Source: Bog-473 sp963743785
Lineage (GTDB): Bacteria; Actinomycetota; Acidimicrobiia; Acidimicrobiales; RAAP-2
Length of the DNA: 64,000 nt
NCBI GenBank assembly: GCA_963743785.1
Contig: CAVURD010000020.1
Coordinates: 1 to 64,000, forward strand
Reading direction: 5' to 3'
The translations under genes were made by a program, and so were the position numbers. Positions 59,957-64,000 of the stretch are shown here, one piece after another (position 1 is the stretch's first letter; each line of letters begins with the position of its first letter). Under the pieces are notes generated by a model. The model was not told where the DNA came from. It searched no databases and saw nothing but the letters and a program-made list of their open reading frames with translations.

Positions 59957-61473
59957 CAATGGCCCCGCTCCTCATGCACGCCTGCCTCGAGCGGGCGGCC
60001 GACGGTTTCGGGGATCGCGTGGCCATTCGTAGCGGCGACGAGGCCTGGACCTTCAGCGACCTGGAGGGCCTGAGCAACGCCTTCGCCCGCCATCTGGCCA
60101 GCCGGGGCGTGGCGGCCGGCCATCGGGTCGCCCTGATGATGGCCAACCGGGTGGAGTTCGTGATCGCCGTCAACGGCATCGCCAAATTGGGGGCGGCCGC
60201 CGTCCTCCTCAGCCCGGCCTGGAAGGCGGCCGAAGTCGGCCATGCCCTGGGCCTGACCACTCCGGTCCACGCCGTGGGCGACATCGACAGCGCCGCCGTG
60301 CTGACCGACGCACTCTCGGCGGCACAGGTGACGAACCTCGATGACGCCTCGGCCGATCCCACGGGCGGAAGCCGTGACCGATTGGGCCACCCGGTCGCAC
60401 TCACCGACGAGGCCGTGCTGGTCTTCAGTTCCGGCACCACAGGATTGCCCAAGGCGGTGCGTCACACCCACGCCTCCATGGGGTACGCCACGGCGGACTG
60501 GGTCAGCGTGCTCGGTCTCGGCCCCGACGACCGCTTCCAGGTGGCCACCCCGCCCTCGCACATCCTCGGGCTGCTGAACCTGTTGACGGCCATGTCGGCC
60601 GGGGCCTGCGTGCGATTGCACCGGCGCTTCGACCTCGACGAGGTGTTGCACCGCATCGAGTCGGAGCGCATGACGCTTGAGATGGCGGTGGCGCCGATCG
60701 CCTTGGCCCTGGCCAATCATCCCCGGCTCGAGGCGTACGACCTCTCTTCCCTGCGCTACATCATGTGGGGCGCCACCCCGGTGACCGAGAGCGTGGCCCG
60801 GACGGTGACCGAACGCACCGGGGTGCGCTGGCTGCCGGCCTACGGAGCCAGTGAGGTGCCGGTGATCTCGGCCAATCCGATCGAGCGTCCCGAGGCGTGG
60901 CGCCTGGATTCGGCCGGGCTGCCTCCGGCCGGCGTCGCGCTGCGGATCGCCGACCTCGACACCGGTGCCATCCTGCCGAGCGGCGAGATCGGCGAGATCC
61001 AGGTCCTGAGCCCGTCGGTCATGGCCGGGTACCTGCCCGAGAGCTCCACGGCCGAGGCCATGGTCGACGGCTGGTACCGCACGGGCGACGTCGGCTGGCT
61101 CGAGCCGGAGGGTTGGGTCCATCTCACCGATCGTTCGAAGGAGATGATCAAGGTCAACGGCTTCCAGGTGGCACCCGCCGAGTTGGAGGCCGTTCTGCAC
61201 GGGCACCCGGCCGTGCTCGATTGTGCGGTCTTCGGCGTCCCCGACGAACGGGCCGGCGAGTTGCCCGTGGCCGCGGTGCAATTCGATTCGGCGGTGCCAG
61301 TGCGCGACGGCGAGCTCGAAGGGCTGGTCACCCAATCCCTGGCCACCTACAAGCGTCTCCACGACGTGGTGGTGGTTGGTGCCGTCCCACGGTTGCCCTC
61401 GGGCAAGGTGTTGCGGCGGGTCCTGCGGGACGAATGGATCGCCGCCCATGCCGATTCCGGGCCGCCGGCCTGA
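59950..61473 (+). CDS. AMP-forming acyl-CoA synthetase (ANL superfamily)
   Basis: A 507-residue ligase: FSSGTTGLPKAVRHTHASM phosphate loop, YGASEVPVIS adenine motif, TGDVGWLEPEGWVHLTDRSKEMIKVNGFQVAPAELEAVL with the ribose aspartate, hinge and C-terminal signature, and LPSGKVLRRVLRDEW with the catalytic lysine. It resembles 4-coumarate-CoA-ligase-like enzymes. It feeds the acyl-CoA dehydrogenase pair immediately downstream: its TGA and the next ATG overlap (TGATG). ATG 59950 and ATG 59959 are both possible; the second is better spaced from AGAGAAG. It is divergent from the canonical acyl-CoA dehydrogenase. Confidence 0.91.
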   Translation: MFPMAPLLMHACLERAADGFGDRVAIRSGDEAWTFSDLEGLSNAFARHLASRGVAAGHRVALMMANRVEFVIAVNGIAKLGAAAVLLSPAWKAAEVGHALGLTTPVHAVGDIDSAAVLTDALSAAQVTNLDDASADPTGGSRDRLGHPVALTDEAVLVFSSGTTGLPKAVRHTHASMGYATADWVSVLGLGPDDRFQVATPPSHILGLLNLLTAMSAGACVRLHRRFDLDEVLHRIESERMTLEMAVAPIALALANHPRLEAYDLSSLRYIMWGATPVTESVARTVTERTGVRWLPAYGASEVPVISANPIERPEAWRLDSAGLPPAGVALRIADLDTGAILPSGEIGEIQVLSPSVMAGYLPESSTAEAMVDGWYRTGDVGWLEPEGWVHLTDRSKEMIKVNGFQVAPAELEAVLHGHPAVLDCAVFGVPDERAGELPVAAVQFDSAVPVRDGELEGLVTQSLATYKRLHDVVVVGAVPRLPSGKVLRRVLRDEWIAAHADSGPPA

Positions 61474-62492
61474 TGGACGTCCGCCTCTCCCCCGAACAGG
61501 AGTTCCTGCGCCACTCCGCCGCCCGGGTGGTCGATCAACTCGGACCACACACCGTGGGGGAGATCGGCGACCCCGGGCGCACGGCGAAGCTCGACGCGGC
61601 GGTGGCCGCATCGGGCTGGCCGGAACTGCGAGACGGTGGCGACCAGGGCCAGCCACTGGCGTCGGGCGTCGAGGTCGCGCTCATCGCCGAAGAGATGGGC
61701 CGAGGTCTGGCCGACGTCCCCTTCATCGGTCCGATCCTGGCCGGTGATCTCCGCCGAGTGACCGGCGCAGCATCGAGTGGATCCCGTGAAACGGTGGCCT
61801 TCACGCCCGATCTGCTCTCGTTCGCCGACACGGCCGGTGACACGGCGTCCGCGGTGGCCGTCGATGCCCACGGATGCGACCACGCGCTCCTCATGTCGTC
61901 GGGCCCTGGGGGCCGCCGGTTGCTGCGCGTCGAGCTGGCCCCCGAGGGGCATCACGTCGATCTGACCCGAGCGGCAAAGCGGCTGGGCGGACCGATGACC
62001 AGCGCCATCCCGGTGGACGGCCGGCTGATCGACGACGACGACCTGGCCCGCTGGACCGCCCTGGGCCTGTCGCTGGCCGGGGCCGATCTGGTCGGCATCA
62101 TGCGCGGCGCCGTGCACCTGGCCACCGAGTACGCCACCCACCGGCGGCAGTACGGGGCGGCCATCGGTTCGTTTCAGGCCGTACAGCACCTGCTGGCCGA
62201 CGCCTTCGTGCTCAAGGAGGGGTCCCGGAGCGTCGCCCTGCATGCGGCGTGGGCCGTCGATGCCCTCCCGGCCGACGAGGCGCTGGCCGCCGCCGCGGTG
62301 GCCAAGGCCTATTGCGCCCGGGCGGCGCTCGACGTGTGCGAGACCGCCATCCAGGTCCACGGCGGCATCGGTAACACGTGGGAGTGCCTGGCCCATGTCT
62401 ACCTGCGGCGCGCCCTGCTGTCGTCCGATCTGCTGGGTGGTACCGGGGCCAGCATGGACCGGGTGCTGACGCACTTCGGGATCGGGGCCTGA
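61473..62492 (+). CDS. Acyl-CoA dehydrogenase, short subunit of a heteromeric pair
   Basis: A 339-residue short FadE: LSPEQEFLRHSAARVVDQLG at the N-terminus, an abbreviated middle region, then YATHRRQYGAAIGSFQAVQHLLADAFV and IQVHGGIGNTWECLAHVYLRRALLSSDLLGG at the C-terminus. The glutamate in NTWECL is near the place where short subunits keep the catalytic base. Its partner is the next gene, whose GTG follows the TGA directly with no gap. With the ligase upstream this makes a three-gene unit for activating and desaturating one acid. Confidence 0.88.
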   Translation: MDVRLSPEQEFLRHSAARVVDQLGPHTVGEIGDPGRTAKLDAAVAASGWPELRDGGDQGQPLASGVEVALIAEEMGRGLADVPFIGPILAGDLRRVTGAASSGSRETVAFTPDLLSFADTAGDTASAVAVDAHGCDHALLMSSGPGGRRLLRVELAPEGHHVDLTRAAKRLGGPMTSAIPVDGRLIDDDDLARWTALGLSLAGADLVGIMRGAVHLATEYATHRRQYGAAIGSFQAVQHLLADAFVLKEGSRSVALHAAWAVDALPADEALAAAAVAKAYCARAALDVCETAIQVHGGIGNTWECLAHVYLRRALLSSDLLGGTGASMDRVLTHFGIGA

Positions 62493-63623
62493 GTGGATTT
62501 CGGAGATTCGCCCGAGGAGGCGGCCTTCCGGGGGCGGTTGCGCCTCTGGCTGCAGGACAACAATCCCGGACTGCCCACTTCCTCGACCGACGATGATTAT
62601 TGGAAGGGCGCCGCCGCCTGGCATCGGTCACTCTTCGACGCCGGCTTCTTCGGCATGTCGTGGCCGAGCGCGATCGGCGGGCAGGGGTTGCCCTCGGTCT
62701 ACGACGTCATCGTTGACGAGGAGTTGGCCGCCGCCGGTACGCCGCCCCGGCCCAGCTTGGGATATCTGGTGCACGGCATCCTCGAGCATGGCAACGAGGA
62801 CATACAGGCGCGATTCCTGCCCGGGATCATCAGTGGGCGCGAGCGGTGGTGCCAGGGCTTTAGTGAGCCCGACGCTGGTTCCGATCTGGCCTCGCTCCGG
62901 ACCCGGGCCGATCGCGACGGCGACGACTTTGTCATCTCGGGCCACAAGGTGTGGACCAGTTACTCCGATGATGCCGACTGGTGTCTCGTCCTCGCCCGCA
63001 CCGATCATGAGGTGGCCAAGCACCGCGGGATCTCAGCCTTTGTGGTGCTCATGCGCCAGCCCGGCATCGAGCAGCGGCCGCTCCGCATGATCAACGGGAT
63101 CACCAAGGAATTCGGCGAAGTGGACTTCGACGGCGCCCGGGTCCCGGCGTCCAACATGATCGGCGAACCCGGCGAGGGATGGCGCCTGGCCATGACCATC
63201 GTCAGCCACGAGCGCGAACCGGGCGAGTTGGGATACGTCGCCCGCTACAGCAAGGTGGTGAACGAACTCACGCGCCAGGTCAAGGTCAACCCCGGGGCCT
63301 ATCGAGAGGACCAGATCCGGGACCTAGGCTGGGCGATCGTCGAGGTCGAGATGCTGCGCCTGCATGTGCGACGGCGCCTCTCGGACCGCCTCAACGGCGT
63401 ATCGCATGGCCCGGAAGGGTCGGTCGACAAGCTCCTGATGACATGGACCGAGCAATCGGTCGGTCGCGCCTCGTTGGCCATCGGAGGGAGTGCCCACGGC
63501 GGGGGAGACGACACCGCACTGAACACCTATCTCTACAGCCGGGCCCAGAGCGTGATGGGCGGGACGTCACAGATCCAACGGAATCTGGTCGCCAGTCGCA
63601 TTCTTGGTCTGCCCGCGTCCTAA
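62493..63623 (+). CDS. Acyl-CoA dehydrogenase, long subunit of a heteromeric pair
   Basis: A 376-residue FadE: FFGMSWPSAIGGQGLPSVYDVIVDEELAAAG, middle domain QGFSEPDAGSDLASLRTRA with ISGHKVWTSYSDDADWCLVLART, and C-terminus SVMGGTSQIQRNLVASRILGLP. The canonical catalytic glutamate is glycine, as in the other long subunits of the window. The GTG start abuts the preceding stop. The gene converges with the partial TetR gene after 27 bp. Works with the short subunit as an alpha2beta2 acyl-CoA dehydrogenase. Confidence 0.9.
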   Translation: MDFGDSPEEAAFRGRLRLWLQDNNPGLPTSSTDDDYWKGAAAWHRSLFDAGFFGMSWPSAIGGQGLPSVYDVIVDEELAAAGTPPRPSLGYLVHGILEHGNEDIQARFLPGIISGRERWCQGFSEPDAGSDLASLRTRADRDGDDFVISGHKVWTSYSDDADWCLVLARTDHEVAKHRGISAFVVLMRQPGIEQRPLRMINGITKEFGEVDFDGARVPASNMIGEPGEGWRLAMTIVSHEREPGELGYVARYSKVVNELTRQVKVNPGAYREDQIRDLGWAIVEVEMLRLHVRRRLSDRLNGVSHGPEGSVDKLLMTWTEQSVGRASLAIGGSAHGGGDDTALNTYLYSRAQSVMGGTSQIQRNLVASRILGLPAS

Positions 63624-63650
63624 GCAGGCAAGGGCGAGGCGATCGATTGA

Positions 63651-64000
63651 TCAGGCCGCTGTACCGCTGCCGATTCCCTCGAGAATGAAGGTCCACAGGT
63701 ACTCGGCGTCATCGCCGTCGTGGGGGCGGACGGAAAGGCCCCCGATGGTCGAAGAGAAGGCGTTGAACATGATGGCCTCGAGCACGATGCCGACAATGGG
63801 TCCGTCGCTCACGCCCACCCGGATCGCTCCGTCTGTAGCCGCCTCGTCGAGCACACCCTCGAACAGGGTGACGACTGGGGCAAACACCCGGGCCGCTTCC
63901 TTGGGGTGGGCCGTCAACAGCTGCTGGGCGAATTCGGTCATGAAGGGAGCCCGCCCGTTGGGGCTGGCTTCCCCCGGCCGGGTGGGCCGGCAAATGCGGT
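63651..64000 (-). CDS. TetR-family regulator, C-terminal part (cut by right window edge)
   Basis: Only the ligand-binding part is in the window; the frame is open to the edge and its helix-turn-helix lies beyond. The visible end (MTEFAQQLLTAHPKEAARVFAP..., VGIVLEAIMFNAFSSTIGGLSVRPHDGDDAEYLW) is a clear paralogue of the TetR at 47143, with about 73 of 96 aligned residues identical by my count. An internal ATG at 63941 is not the start, because CRPTRPGEASPNGRAPF upstream aligns with CRPAPDSESTKNGGLLF of the paralogue. It probably senses a ligand similar to that of its paralogue and may share its operator. Confidence 0.87.
   Translation of the reverse strand, partial: RICRPTRPGEASPNGRAPFMTEFAQQLLTAHPKEAARVFAPVVTLFEGVLDEAATDGAIRVGVSDGPIVGIVLEAIMFNAFSSTIGGLSVRPHDGDDAEYLWTFILEGIGSGTAA

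Noticed and set aside
59935..61656. A 573-codon open frame on the minus strand opposite the ligase at 59950
   Set aside because: Antisense shadow of a high-GC gene: its translation is rich in Gly, Arg, His and Asp without any domain, while the plus strand encodes a complete ligase with all motifs.
1..64000. CRISPR arrays, insertion sequences, prophage genes, tRNA or rRNA genes
   Set aside because: No transposase, integrase, spacer-repeat pattern or cloverleaf-like sequence was noticed; a dedicated scan could still find a tRNA I missed.

Overview
This is about 64 kb of high-GC DNA, almost entirely coding. It looks like a catabolic region from an actinobacterium (Actinomycetota). A mycobacterium-like or acidimicrobial organism fits best, but I cannot name a species. 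The clues are frequent GTG and TTG starts, many ATGA, GTGA and TGATG overlaps, several LLM-class (F420/flavin) oxidoreductases, an NDMA-dependent alcohol dehydrogenase of the mycofactocin-linked type, DUF35 and CaiB-type enzymes, and pairs of acyl-CoA dehydrogenase genes like the heteromeric FadE enzymes of steroid-degrading actinobacteria. I saw no tRNA, rRNA, CRISPR, insertion sequence or replication origin.

Layout. 1-9 kb: a P450 cut by the left edge, an alcohol dehydrogenase, a frameshifted P450, two amidohydrolase-type genes (one frameshifted), then an epoxide hydrolase, an SDR and an LLM enzyme on the minus strand. 9.3-15.4 kb: a plus-strand unit of ferredoxin, VOC protein, aldehyde dehydrogenase, two acyl-CoA dehydrogenases and an acyl-CoA ligase. 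15.4-21 kb: three crotonases that lack the usual glutamates, a thioesterase and a frameshifted amidohydrolase. 21-28 kb: a GntR regulator divergent from a tight operon of flavin monooxygenase, CoA-transferase, CitE-like lyase, DapB-fold oxidoreductase and a DUF35-thiolase fusion. 28-32 kb: a minus-strand operon of aldehyde dehydrogenase and an acyl-CoA dehydrogenase pair. 32-37.6 kb: SDR, P450, LLM enzyme, a phytanoyl-CoA-dioxygenase-like protein and a TetR regulator. 37.8-47.9 kb: a second dehydrogenase pair, a SnoaL-like protein, a Rieske-type reductase, a ligase, a TauD-like dioxygenase, an SDR, a CMD-like protein, a Rieske oxygenase, a small unknown and a TetR regulator. 47.9-64 kb: amidohydrolases, CoA-transferases, SDRs, a P450, a TauE-type permease, two ligases, three acyl-CoA dehydrogenases and a second TetR regulator that runs off the right edge.

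Reading the genes together: oxygenases (P450, Rieske, LLM, 2-oxoglutarate types) and alcohol/aldehyde dehydrogenases would convert a hydrophobic, probably cyclic or branched substrate to an acid. Ligases and CoA-transferases would activate it. Dehydrogenase pairs, crotonases, SDRs and thiolase- or lyase-type enzymes would shorten it. The substrate cannot be read from the sequence; terpenoid-, steroid- or other alicyclic-like compounds are only an inference.

Two features stand out. First, a 13-bp inverted repeat, (A/G)(A/G)AA-N5-TTCT, recurs with none or one mismatch in nine promoter-like sites between 18 and 55 kb and may define one TetR-type regulon. Second, the left 21 kb carries several single-base frame breaks, one in a run of five C, while the rest of the window reads cleanly. 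That pattern suggests sequence errors or local gene decay.
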